Source: a virus | IMG/VR virus record: IMGVR_UViG_3300033153_005273 | Location: 1 to 45,671 of that record | Direction: 5' to 3' (one strand) | DNA length: 45,671 bases | Part shown: positions 28,887-37,800 of the stretch, one piece after another | Layout: every line of letters starts with the position of its first letter | Position numbering within the stretch: the first letter of the stretch is position 1 | Position numbers and translations under genes: made by a program | Notes under the pieces: model-generated | Database searches by the model: none | Told to the model about the DNA's origin: nothing | What the model saw: only the letters and a program-made list of their open reading frames with translations

Positions 28887-28988
28887 ATTAGTTCACCCAA
28901 CTAATCGTAAATAGGGAGCGCCCTGTTCGTTTCCGCAGGGATCTTGTGGTAGGTGGCTTTAAAAGGGGAGGAACCCTATAAACGATTA
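28887..28988 (+). ncRNA. Structured RNA candidate with mutually exclusive stems
   Basis: The gap between the tRNAs and 29009 has no gene but dense pairing. A perfect hairpin (ATTAGTT 28887-28893 with AACTAAT 28899-28905) competes with a long-range stem (TAATCGT 28902-28908 with ACGATTA 28982-28988, extended by TAGGG 28912-28916 with CCCTA 28974-28978). Inside lies a third hairpin (CCCTG 28921-28925, CAGGG 28936-28940). Sharing of 28902-28905 allows a two-state switch just upstream of the RNR operon. No known riboswitch consensus is recognised. Confidence 0.45.
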
Positions 28989-29008
28989 CCAATATTAAAG
29001 GGGGAAAA

Positions 29009-29173
29009 ATGGAAGTAGCTAAATTAACTGAAAACGATGATGGTAGTGCTCTTGTTGAACTTGATATGTCAAGTGAAGAACTTCGGTTATTAGTTGAGTA
29101 TGCCGTTGTAAATATTTTAAAAGAATTTGTTGAGGAGAAAAAAAATGTGGATTTCAAAAAAGAAATTAGATAA
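29009..29173 (+). CDS. Small acidic protein, 54 aa
   Basis: AAAGGGGG lies before the ATG. MEVAKLTENDDGSALVELDM is followed by a helical ELRLLVEYAVVNILKEFVEE. This strand-then-EE-helix layout is common in small conserved phage proteins near nucleotide-metabolism genes. It overlaps the next gene by 29 bp across an A8 run. Function is unknown. Confidence 0.6.
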   Translation: MEVAKLTENDDGSALVELDMSSEELRLLVEYAVVNILKEFVEEKKNVDFKKEIR

Positions 29174-29417
29174 GTTAATTTGGGAAACAGTTCATCAAGG
29201 GATAGATGACCATAAAAGTTATGACCATTGTATACTTGAACCAGTTAAAAATAAACCCTATACTATGGCACCAGATTTTAGAAAGCACGAATTAGATGAT
29301 GTTGTTCAACATATATTAAATTATCTTGCAGTTGAATTTGAAACAACAGAACGTACCATAACACTCGTAAACAAAGGATCATATGTTAAGTCAAAACGCA
29401 CAAAAGATAGCAAATAA
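29145..29417 (+). CDS. Hypothetical protein before RNR, 90 aa
   Basis: The start is ATG 29145, eight bases after GAGGAG, rather than the in-frame ATG 18 bases upstream. It begins [20 protein letters not shown], similar in layout to [20 protein letters not shown] at 31764, so the two genes flanking RNR may be paralogues over their first 25 residues. The C-terminus differs and overlaps the RNR start by 35 bp. Function is unknown. Confidence 0.6.
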   Translation: MWISKKKLDKLIWETVHQGIDDHKSYDHCILEPVKNKPYTMAPDFRKHELDDVVQHILNYLAVEFETTERTITLVNKGSYVKSKRTKDSK

Positions 29418-31764
29418 ACGATACCTTATGGAAGGTGAAGACTGGAAAAGCGGAACACTACGTGTTGCTGAAGGTAACGCAGCTGGTAAACCACGTTACG
29501 AATATTATAGAGATACCTTTCATAATATGATATATAATATGTATATGATACCTGGGGGACGCATACTACGCAACACACGACGCCCACGAGGATCACTATA
29601 CAACTGCTATCATCTTCCCATTAACGACAGTATTGAAGGTATTGGAGATTGCATTAAGAACGCCCTCATACTTTGGAGTGATGGTGGTGGGGTTGGTATT
29701 AACTTCAGTCAACTACGCCCAAAGGGCGCACCAATTATGGGAAAAGGTGGAACATCCAGTGGGGTAGTTTCTTTTATGATGGCACTTGATGCAGCAGCCA
29801 ATACAATAGAAAGTGGGGGACAGAGGAGGGCTGCTGCGTTAGGGGCTCTTGATGTTTCACATCCAGATATTATTGACTTTATGGATGCCAAGTTAAAGGA
29901 TGGACTACTTTCTTGTTTCAATATCAGCGTCAACATTACCAACGAATTTCTTGAAGCGGTAATCAAGAACGCCACTTGGGATTTAAAATTCAATCAACAA
30001 GTATATCGCACAGTTAAAGCACGAACAATTTGGAACAAGATCATAACAAACATGGTAAAGAATGGAGAACCTGGCCTTCTTAATATGTCAAACTTTGTTA
30101 AAAACAACAGCTATTATTATTCTCCTATTCTTGGAACCAATCCTTGCATATCGGGAGATTCTTTTGTTAAAACTACAATGGGGAGTATTCCCATTAAAAT
30201 GCTGACTAAGTATAAACAGGTAGAAGTATATTCTAAAAATCCTAATGGTGATCTTGTTATAAGACCAGCTAAATTTTTTAGAACTAAAACTAAAGCACGA
30301 ACTATTACTGTTTATACAACAAGAGGTTACCTTAAATGTACAGAAGATCATAAATTTATTACACCAAATGGGGAGATAAAAGCAAAAGATTTAAAACCAA
30401 ATCAAAAACTAATTGGTTTGTTGAGTAAAAAACGTAATGAAACACATTTAAAAGTTGGATGTACTGGTAGTATTTATTTTGACGAAGAAAAGTTTGTAGC
30501 TGGTTATTATTATGGAGATTTATACAGTAATGATGTTCATCATTTAGATGGTAATCCCCATAATAATTCTATTATGAATTTACAATTATTACCACATTAT
30601 ATTCACTCAATGGTTTCAAATAATGGGCATAAACAATGGAATAAAACAAATGAGAAAGGACAATTTGTGTCTAAAAGTGTTAAAAAAAGAAAAAAGATTC
30701 AAGAATATAGTTCTTCTGGTAAAGTATGGAAAGTATTAAAAGTAGATATGACTATTAATCATGAACCTGTATTTGATGGACAAGTTGTAGGAACAAATTG
30801 TTATTTTGCTAATGGTATTCTTGTGCATAACTGCGGAGAAACCTGCCTTTCTGCTTGGGATGTTTGTAATCTTGGTTCTCTTGTGCTTCCTAAATTTCAA
30901 GGTGCCGGCGGTAACACTAATTGGGAAAAACTAAAAGAAATCATACACCTTAGTGTACGTTTTCTTGACAACATTATTGACAACAACAGGTACTCTATTG
31001 ATAAAATACGTATGCAAGCACATAGTAGTAGACGTATAGGGCTTGGTGTTATGGGTGTAGCTGACTACCTTTTTAAAAAGAAAATACGTTATGGTTCCGC
31101 TAAAGCAGTGGAAGAAGTAGAACGTCTAATGAAGTTCATTCGGAACGAGAGTTATCTTGCTTCTGTCGAACTTGCTAAAGAGCGTGGTGCTTTTCCAGCG
31201 TTTAGCGCAGAGGAGTATTGTAAGGCGAGCTTTATACGGAAGTTACCCCCAAAGATCCGTATGGCAATACGTGAATACGGAATTAGAAACGTCACACTCA
31301 ACGCTCTTGCACCAACAGGAACGATCAGCCTCCTTGCCGATGTAACTCCTGGTATAGAACCATTGTTTGCAAAGGCATATAGACGATCTGACAGGGTTGG
31401 GGAACGTGTTTATGTGCATCCATTGTACGAACAAACTGATAATGAATGGCTTGTTGATGTTGAAGATATTACACCAGAAGAACATCTTGATATGCAAGTG
31501 GCCTTTCAAAAGTTTACGGATAGTAGCGTGAGTAAAACAATCAATCTCCCGAAGGATTTTAAGAAGGATAATCTTAATACACTTCTACTTGAGTACGCTT
31601 TTGACATTAAAGGAGTGACTGTATATCGTGATGGTTCTCGGAAAGGTCAAATACTTAACCGCCTTTCCTATGATGAAGTGAAAAAATATTTAAAGAACAA
31701 CAGAGTTTCAACAACTCAAGTTGAAGAAGACGTATCATGTTCAATAAAAGGGGGATGTGAATAA
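29383..31764 (+). CDS. Class II-like ribonucleotide reductase, interrupted by an intein
   Basis: 793 residues, of which 229 are intein, leaving a compact 564-residue enzyme. Extein landmarks: [20 protein letters not shown] (substrate-side Cys), [33 protein letters not shown], active-site [19 protein letters not shown] after splicing, [20 protein letters not shown], and a C-terminal Cys pair (VSCSIKGGC) for re-reduction. NPCGE and the lack of an adjacent small subunit point to the adenosylcobalamin-dependent class. It makes dNTPs for phage replication. The start has AAAGGA six bases upstream. Confidence 0.9.
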   Translation: MLSQNAQKIANKRYLMEGEDWKSGTLRVAEGNAAGKPRYEYYRDTFHNMIYNMYMIPGGRILRNTRRPRGSLYNCYHLPINDSIEGIGDCIKNALILWSDGGGVGINFSQLRPKGAPIMGKGGTSSGVVSFMMALDAAANTIESGGQRRAAALGALDVSHPDIIDFMDAKLKDGLLSCFNISVNITNEFLEAVIKNATWDLKFNQQVYRTVKARTIWNKIITNMVKNGEPGLLNMSNFVKNNSYYYSPILGTNPCISGDSFVKTTMGSIPIKMLTKYKQVEVYSKNPNGDLVIRPAKFFRTKTKARTITVYTTRGYLKCTEDHKFITPNGEIKAKDLKPNQKLIGLLSKKRNETHLKVGCTGSIYFDEEKFVAGYYYGDLYSNDVHHLDGNPHNNSIMNLQLLPHYIHSMVSNNGHKQWNKTNEKGQFVSKSVKKRKKIQEYSSSGKVWKVLKVDMTINHEPVFDGQVVGTNCYFANGILVHNCGETCLSAWDVCNLGSLVLPKFQGAGGNTNWEKLKEIIHLSVRFLDNIIDNNRYSIDKIRMQAHSSRRIGLGVMGVADYLFKKKIRYGSAKAVEEVERLMKFIRNESYLASVELAKERGAFPAFSAEEYCKASFIRKLPPKIRMAIREYGIRNVTLNALAPTGTISLLADVTPGIEPLFAKAYRRSDRVGERVYVHPLYEQTDNEWLVDVEDITPEEHLDMQVAFQKFTDSSVSKTINLPKDFKKDNLNTLLLEYAFDIKGVTVYRDGSRKGQILNRLSYDEVKKYLKNNRVSTTQVEEDVSCSIKGGCE
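30145..30831 (+). other. In-frame intein with HNH motif, inserted before the RNR catalytic Cys
   Basis: Intein residues 255-483 of the precursor. It begins with Cys ([10 protein letters not shown], block A), has a block B-like [15 protein letters not shown] (T-x2-H), and ends FANGILVHN (blocks F/G) before Cys+1. [15 protein letters not shown], followed by LLPHYIHS, is an HNH_3-type homing-endonuclease motif, unusually compact. Splicing joins GTNP to CGETCL, so the +1 Cys is the thiyl-radical Cys of the reductase. The DNA is visibly more AT-rich than the exteins. Confidence 0.88.
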
Positions 31765-32027
31765 TGTGGTTATCAAAAACTGAAATACAAAAAATGGTGG
31801 ATGTAGCATTAGAGAGTAGGGATGATGATAAAATATCTAAATTGTTGTGGTCTAAAGCAAGACCGTTTATTACTGGTCGTATGGATGCTTCATTACGAGA
31901 TAGCGATTATCATAGGTGTATAGCTGGTCATGCATATAAAATAGTACGAGATGATGTGATGAGAATAGTTGAAGGGGAAGATTTTATTGATAAAATTATA
32001 GAGAGAATCAAAAGGAAACAATTGTAA
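31764..32027 (+). CDS. Hypothetical protein after RNR, 87 aa
   Basis: The ATG overlaps the end of the RNR stop (TAATG), with GGGGGATG upstream, so translation is coupled. It starts [20 protein letters not shown], resembling the gene before RNR, and ends in a charged helix (DFIDKIIERIKRKQL). Helical throughout. Function is unknown. Confidence 0.65.
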   Translation: MWLSKTEIQKMVDVALESRDDDKISKLLWSKARPFITGRMDASLRDSDYHRCIAGHAYKIVRDDVMRIVEGEDFIDKIIERIKRKQL

Positions 32028-32335
32028 TGGCTACTTTTACTTTTATTGATAAATTAACAACTAACATTTGGGCAGACAAAACAATGAAAGAAGCTCTCAA
32101 AAAATCAATGTGGACAAGGTTTCTACCACAACCAATTCGGCCAGGATTTAATAACGAAGACATTAAAAAATGGTGGGGGTATTATCATTATTTACACAAC
32201 GACTGTACGGTATATAATAACCTACGATATGAAGCTAAACAAAGACTTGGTGGTTGGATTGGTGAAGAACTTGACAGGCTTATGTATAAATCTTTAACAG
32301 AAGGAGATGAAGAAGATGTTAAAAAAATACCCTAA
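32027..32335 (+). CDS. Hypothetical protein, 102 aa
   Basis: The ATG overlaps the previous stop (TAATG). Trp- and Tyr-rich alpha-helical protein (KKSMWTRFLPQPIRPGF, KKWWGYYHYLHNDCTVYNN, GGWIGEELDRLM). No family is recognised. The end overlaps the RNA ligase start by 20 bp. Confidence 0.65.
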   Translation: MATFTFIDKLTTNIWADKTMKEALKKSMWTRFLPQPIRPGFNNEDIKKWWGYYHYLHNDCTVYNNLRYEAKQRLGGWIGEELDRLMYKSLTEGDEEDVKKIP

Positions 32336-33275
32336 AGTTCAACAACTTGGTGAACGATATACAAAAAAGATCTATGAAGATGAGGTTGAAATAACAGAGA
32401 AGCTTGACGGTTCCCAATTTAGATTTGGTTTGGTTGATGGTAATCTTGTTTGTTGTTCTAAGGGAGCTATAATTGACATTGATAAGCCAGACAAGTTGTT
32501 TGCACCAGCAGTGGAGTATTGTAAAGTTTTAAAACTTAAGGGCGCATTAGATAAACCTTTTATATATTTCGGAGAAACTCTTTCTAAACCAAAACACAAC
32601 ACACTCAAGTATGATAACGTTCCACTAAACAACATTGCACTATTTGCAATTTATGATGTAAAAAAGGATAGTTGGTATTCACATAATGGTATTGTTGGTG
32701 AAGCAACACGTTTGGATGTTGATTATGTTCCACTTCTTTTTAAGGGGGTGGTTGTTGATGAGGTAGTTTTAGATTGGATAGGTTGGTATGATAAACTTTT
32801 GGATACAGATAGCAATCTTGGTGGTACAAAGATAGAAGGATTTGTGGTTAAGAATTTGCATAGGGAAACATTGATTGGTGATGTACCTGTTCCTTTTATT
32901 CAAGGTAAGTTTGTTAGTGAGAAATTTAAAGAGAAGCACGGTGCTACTTGGAAAAACAAAGGATCATCAAACAGTTGGGGAGCTTTTAAAGAACGCTACA
33001 AAACAGAAGCACGTTGGGACAAGGCTATACAGCACCTTCGTGAGAAATGGGAAGTATGTGATTCACCTTCTGACATTGGAAAACTTATTACAGAAATCAA
33101 ACGTGATATAAAAGAAGAGTGTGAAGAGGAAATAAGAGATTTCCTTTGGAAGCATTTTGGAAGTGATCTTCTTCGACAATCAACACATGGGTTTCCGGAA
33201 TATTATAAAAAACTTTTATTAATCAACGAAGCTAATAATTGTAATGAGGAGTTCAAGAAAGGAAGGGGAAAATAA
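32316..33275 (+). CDS. RNA ligase, Rnl2-like
   Basis: The start is placed at MLKKYPKV (32316), nine bases after AAGGAG; the ATG nine bases upstream is too close to that site. 319 residues. Motif I ITEKLDGSQFRFG (Lys29), motif III IYFGETL, motif IV IEGFVVKN, motif V KFVSEKFKEKHG, then a helical C-terminal domain. Rnl2-type ligases seal 3'-OH/5'-phosphate RNA nicks, and in phages counter host tRNA cleavage. No polynucleotide kinase is visible, although two tRNA genes lie upstream. Confidence 0.85.
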   Translation: MLKKYPKVQQLGERYTKKIYEDEVEITEKLDGSQFRFGLVDGNLVCCSKGAIIDIDKPDKLFAPAVEYCKVLKLKGALDKPFIYFGETLSKPKHNTLKYDNVPLNNIALFAIYDVKKDSWYSHNGIVGEATRLDVDYVPLLFKGVVVDEVVLDWIGWYDKLLDTDSNLGGTKIEGFVVKNLHRETLIGDVPVPFIQGKFVSEKFKEKHGATWKNKGSSNSWGAFKERYKTEARWDKAIQHLREKWEVCDSPSDIGKLITEIKRDIKEECEEEIRDFLWKHFGSDLLRQSTHGFPEYYKKLLLINEANNCNEEFKKGRGK

Positions 33276-33276
33276 T

Positions 33277-33516
33277 ATGCACGAAAAAAAAGATGTAATA
33301 AAACATCCATCACATTACACATCTCATCCTTCAGGAATAGAGGTTATTCAAATAACTGAACACATGGGCTTTTGTATAGGAAATGCTATTAAATATATAA
33401 TGAGAGCAGGAATAAAAAATAAAAATTTATATGTGGAAGATTTAGAAAAAGCAATTTGGTATTTAAAAAGGGAAATACAAAGACATGGAAAATTGGAGAA
33501 ACAAATTAAAAAATAA
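33277..33516 (+). CDS. DUF3310 family protein
   Basis: The start is chosen at MHEKKDV (33277) after AAGGGGAA, not 11 codons upstream. 79 residues carrying the family signature: HPSHYTSHPSGIEVIQI, FCIGNAIKYIMRAG, LEKAIWYLKREIQRHG. DUF3310 proteins are common in phage nucleotide-metabolism clusters (MazG-like helical fold), but the reaction is unknown. It is the last rightward gene; 55 bp separate it from the convergent late operon, without an obvious terminator. Confidence 0.88.
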   Translation: MHEKKDVIKHPSHYTSHPSGIEVIQITEHMGFCIGNAIKYIMRAGIKNKNLYVEDLEKAIWYLKREIQRHGKLEKQIKK

Positions 33517-33571
33517 AATATGTAAGGGAAGTGGTTTAAAAAAGAATACAATAAAATAATATTTAAAGAAT

Positions 33572-33931
33572 TTACGAAGAATTAAACGCATCACCGCCAT
33601 GTTTTTTTACCATAGTGTAATAGAATATTGCAAGTTCAAAACGACAAGATTTAAGATGTTTCCAAGTATGTTTTGGAAAATTAACAGCAATACGCATATT
33701 AATATAGAACATCATATCTGCCCAATTTCTTTCCCATTCAGATGTACCATGTTCGTACATCCAATCATGAATATTACAACATTCCGTAATATCAATGCCC
33801 AAAAGGTTATCAGGAACAAACCAATCGTATCCTTTTGGGCCACACCCATTTACAACTTGTTTACGTTTCGCCTTACTTGCTAACTTGTAGCTTTTTGGCG
33901 AAACGAAACGTGGTTTTCGTAAAAATAACAT
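33572..33931 (-). CDS. Phospholipase A2-like protein at the end of the late operon
   Basis: 119 residues. NGCGPKGYDWFVPD (28-41) and ECCNIHDWMYEHG (50-62) reproduce the CGP...CCxxHDxxY core of secreted phospholipase A2 enzymes, with catalytic His55-Asp56 and Tyr59. Asp72 in NWADMMFY may be the supporting Asp. PLA2 hydrolyses the sn-2 ester of membrane phospholipids. No signal peptide is seen; the N-terminus is basic. It follows a holin-like gene, a lipoprotein and a small hydrophobic gene, so a role in host membrane disruption at lysis, or in entry as a virion enzyme, is plausible. Confidence 0.7.
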   Translation of the reverse strand: MLFLRKPRFVSPKSYKLASKAKRKQVVNGCGPKGYDWFVPDNLLGIDITECCNIHDWMYEHGTSEWERNWADMMFYINMRIAVNFPKHTWKHLKSCRFELAIFYYTMVKKHGGDAFNSS

Positions 33932-33935
33932 AAGT

Positions 33936-34100
33936 TTATTTTACATCTTTGCCATATTGATGTAGTTTATGTGCTACACTTAACAAAATTCCAGGATAAC
34001 CAGCAGTAAACTTATCTGGCGCAGAACCAAGAATTATGTCAAGAGCACCAAGAACAACACCTATTTTTTCTAATAGTGCTAACGCAAGAAACCATTCCAT
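33936..34100 (-). CDS. Small hydrophobic protein in lysis-like cassette, 54 aa
   Basis: An excellent TAGGAGGT site lies eight bases before the ATG. MEWFLALALLEKIGVVLGAL then DIILGSAPDKF gives one hydrophobic segment, followed by a Gly/Pro turn and an amphipathic helix (ILLSVAHKLHQYGKDVK). It could be a small holin or a membrane-associated virion protein. The location between the lipoprotein and PLA2-like genes supports a lysis-related role by inference. Confidence 0.65.
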   Translation of the reverse strand: MEWFLALALLEKIGVVLGALDIILGSAPDKFTAGYPGILLSVAHKLHQYGKDVK

Positions 34101-34115
34101 AATATTACCTCCTAT

Positions 34116-34562
34116 TTATTTAACCATCTGTGCTAATTTAAGTTGTTTATCAAGATGCCCAAGAATAAGTTTTTCATCACACTCAGTTAGAGGAATCTCC
34201 ACACCTTTAAAACTACCAAGTAAAGGACTAACAACAACATATTGAAGTGGACCAAGAAGGTCAACAATAACACTTGCAAATATATCATATGTTGTCCCAT
34301 TTTCTACAACATTTTTTGCTTCTTCCACAACTTTAATAAGTATGTCTACATCTTCTGGATGTTTATCAAGAAATGTAGCTGTACCAAGTAACAACACAAA
34401 ATCAGCCGTAGCTGGGTCAGTATATTTATATACAAGACTTGTCAATTGTTCATCAGGCGTACAAAATGGTGCTTGATTAGGAAACAAAGATATTCCAGCA
34501 CACCCGCCAAGTAAAAACAACAACCCAACTAAAACAACAATAGCATTTTTAAATTTCAACAT
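34116..34562 (-). CDS. Lipoprotein in lysis-like cassette, 148 aa
   Basis: The signal peptide ends FLLGGC, a lipobox with Cys21. The mature chain is helical with ADFVLLLGTATFLDKHPEDV and VEEAKNVVENGTTYDIFASV. It is directly downstream of a single-pass coiled-coil membrane protein. This order resembles two-component spanins, but at 148 residues the lipoprotein is long for an outer spanin. An envelope-located role is likely. Confidence 0.7.
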   Translation of the reverse strand: MLKFKNAIVVLVGLLFLLGGCAGISLFPNQAPFCTPDEQLTSLVYKYTDPATADFVLLLGTATFLDKHPEDVDILIKVVEEAKNVVENGTTYDIFASVIVDLLGPLQYVVVSPLLGSFKGVEIPLTECDEKLILGHLDKQLKLAQMVK

Positions 34563-34563
34563 T

Positions 34564-34833
34564 TTACTTCACCTCCCCTATATTTGATATTATATTGACA
34601 CGATCATTAATACACTTTGAACTGTCAAATGTATATGCGTATGCACCCATAATAAGTACAAATAGTGCACCTAAAATTGGTATTAATAATTTCCAATTAA
34701 CTTTTGTTTTAATATCTTCTTCAAGATTATGTAGATTTTTTTTTTGTTCATGGTCTTGTAAACAAAGACTTTCAATTTTAGTTTCTATTCTGCCAAGAGT
34801 TTTGAACAACTCTCGTTCACTTTTTTGATCCAT
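34564..34833 (-). CDS. XhlA-like / holin-like membrane protein, 89 aa
   Basis: Residues 1-48 form a charged coiled coil (RELFKTLGRIETKIESLCLQ, LHNLEEDIKTK). A single membrane span follows at about 50-67 (LLIPILGALFVLIMGAYAY), then a short polar tail. This matches the layout of haemolysin XhlA-like and other type III holin-associated proteins. It sits first in the lysis-like cassette. No peptidoglycan hydrolase is recognisable beside it. Confidence 0.65.
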   Translation of the reverse strand: MDQKSERELFKTLGRIETKIESLCLQDHEQKKNLHNLEEDIKTKVNWKLLIPILGALFVLIMGAYAYTFDSSKCINDRVNIISNIGEVK

Positions 34834-34838
34834 GATAA

Positions 34839-37800
34839 TTATTTTTTCCTTGATACTTTTCTAAGACGTTTATAAAATTGTTCCCCAGATTTTATTTCAG
34901 CATAATATTGATATGCTAAACCAAGAGCATATTGGTCACGTTTGTTTAGAGATGCTAAAAATAATCTACGATGCCGGCTTCCTTTAGGAAACTTAGCAAG
35001 TGGATCAAGTTTTAACCATTGTTTTCTAATTACTTCACTATAATTTATTCTACCTCCAAGTTCCCTTTGTTTAATAACCATGAACTCTTTAAAGTATTTT
35101 CGCATTGCCTTATCATCACCATATCTATATGCCATACCCATATTATAGAGTGCATTACCAGACTCGGTAACAATAAACCCACTTGTACCAGGCTTTGCTT
35201 CCTTGAGATACTCATGTACTTTTTGTTGAATTGCAATCCAACCGAAACGTTTTCTGTCCCCTTTGTATATTGGACTTAGTTTCATAGCAGCATCAACCCA
35301 ATGACTTTCTTTAGTTGGGCGACCAGTAATAGCGTCATAAACCACATCGGCTTGTAATTGCTCCGCAACATATCTGAGTCTATCTGTAATGGGTTGCCTG
35401 TTCCAAATAGAAGGGAACACCTTCTCACCCATAACCAGTTCAACAGGCATCTTAACATATGGCCCAAGACTCTGGGCAATCTTATTCATAATATCGCCAA
35501 TATTCTTCTTGCCCATATCATAACTTGCAATAACATCCTTAAAAGTTTTCTTACCAATCAGAATATCCATTGCATCCGTTGGTGCTGTATCTACACCAGC
35601 CCATTCAAGAAGATCACCAAGTATACCAATTCTTGGAAAGTATAGTATTTGATCTTTGTGATTACCATATATTATGTGAACACGTCTGTGCATCTCATCG
35701 GGCAATGCATCTTCCTCATCAGGCCAAACAAATTGGTTCCAAGCTTGTGTAGCTACATGTAACATCCCCATTTTAAAAGCAAATTTACCAAGCTTAATTG
35801 GAATAATTACACCTTTTGCCCCAAGTTTACGCCCTATGGTAGCCATGAGGTCATCATTCTTAACTGCATTTCGTGCAAACTGAAGAGTACGCTTCATATT
35901 AATCTCTTGGAAAGACCAGAAAGGAGCAAGATAAGTCCTAAAGTTTTCACCAAAAGTTGTAATACGATCATAAGCCCCAAGAAGATCGTTAGACATAAGG
36001 AAGGCTTTGTCCTTATCGTCGACAATTTGATTAACTTCTTCGGGCATTGAAGCAGCATAGTTCTTTATTTTACCACCACTCTCAAGGAGTGTAACATACC
36101 GTTTGTATGCAGCATAACGAAATAGACTCTCACGCGTATCAGTCCAAGCACGAGCTTTCTTACCATACCAAGTAGCTGGATCTGTTATCTTTTTCTTACC
36201 AGAGTAGTGCTTAACAAACATTGGGTCGGTAAGCATTTTACCCATCTCTTGACTTTGAAGTGTACTTTCCGTACCACCCCTATCAATCCAATCTTGAAGA
36301 TGTTTAGGTGCAACTCCTGTCTTCTTCCACTCTTTAAGATCCTTAGCTGCACCCCAAACATATTTAAAGGTAGCTGGATCCCCAACAAACATAGCCTCAG
36401 CATCACCTGTGAGGTTACGAAAGTTATATTTCAAAGCTCTGAATGGGTGAAGAAGTTGCCACATCTTCCACATACGCATAGTGTGTCGCACAGCGTTTAA
36501 GAATGGCCCACGTTTAGGTCTAGCAAGAGCATCATTAAGAGTCTCGGCTATACTGTCAGGTAAAAAATAACTCTCATACTTGCCACCTAATGCAACTATT
36601 TTGTTTATCTTTGACACTGGAACATTAAGTTCTTTGAGTCCCTTTTCCATTGCTTCTTGTGCCATCTTCCCTGGAATACTGTTAGCAAGATAGAATATAG
36701 AATCTTCACGTGGGTTATAAGGGGAATACCCCTTTTTTTCAGTTTTAGAACCATACTTGTCCATAATGGCTTTAAGTGTGCGCCCTATTTGAGTGTCGTG
36801 CATCATTTGTGACATTACTTCAAACTCAGCTTGAATGTAATTGAGGTTCATCTCATACGCACCACCCTTACGTTTTCGAAGTGAGGATCGTCTGGTTGGT
36901 ACAGCAAGCTTACCACCACTACCTGTTTGACTGTATTGTGCTTGTTGAGCTTTTAGGATGTCAAGTATTTGATGTCTAAAATAGAACGCTCTTGTAATTT
37001 TATTTTCAACACTAAACCCAACATCATTCATAGCAGAAATATATTCTACACGAAGTTGTCTCCACATGTCAAGTCTATTATACCAAGCCCGCAATACTTT
37101 AGCGTTACCTTGCACTGCTGCCCATACTCGTGGGGTTTCAGTAAGTATTTGTTTTTCTGTCCACCCATATGGAAACTCCTTGACAACTACTTTTTCACCA
37201 GCTGTGCGTAACTTTTGATTCATTTTGACTTGTTCATAGAAATCCATCATGTAACTTACTTTTGTTAGAAGACTGATTTCGTTTTTTGAGAGACCATCAA
37301 GATTCTTTGCAAGTAACTTTGCTGTTTTAGCCATTGATATGCTTTGACTTTTTTTGAGACTACGCAATTTATATTGCACATCGCTATATGTTTTTCTTGC
37401 AAGATGTTTAAATTCACGAAAGTTCTTTTTAAAATCGTTACGCATATGATTAAGAAATCGTGTGAAATAATTTGGAGCTATGAACCCTGCCTCGCCTTTA
37501 ACAGAATCCTTATGCATCTTATCATCTCCAAACTTGAACGGAGTGTCATCAAGTTTTTGAGTTTCATAGTTGACAAGCGGATCGTAGTTTGGCATATCGT
37601 CAGAGATAAGTTTATTGTTTTCAAAACTATCCCATAACTCATTCTCTACTTTTTGACTAATAGGATTAGTAATAATAAAATTAGGGTCACCATCAATAGG
37701 TCTTTTTATTTTTAGTTTCCAACCAAGATGTTTTGCAAGTCTTTGCGCAAATCCCTTGTAGATTTTATTTTTCTTTTCATCATATGTGCTACCAGTAAAG

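Noticed and set aside
28887-28988. Cobalamin riboswitch upstream of the class II-like RNR
   Set aside because: I looked for the B12-box type GCCACTG and related conserved segments and found none; only unnamed structure can be supported.
28888-29157. 89-aa leftward ORF opposite the structured RNA and 29009 gene
   Set aside because: Low-complexity Ser/Thr antisense reading without a ribosome site; the stretch is better explained by RNA structure and a rightward gene.
33517-33571. Bidirectional terminator between the convergent arms
   Set aside because: The 55-bp gap is AT-rich but contains no clear stem followed by a U-run in either direction.
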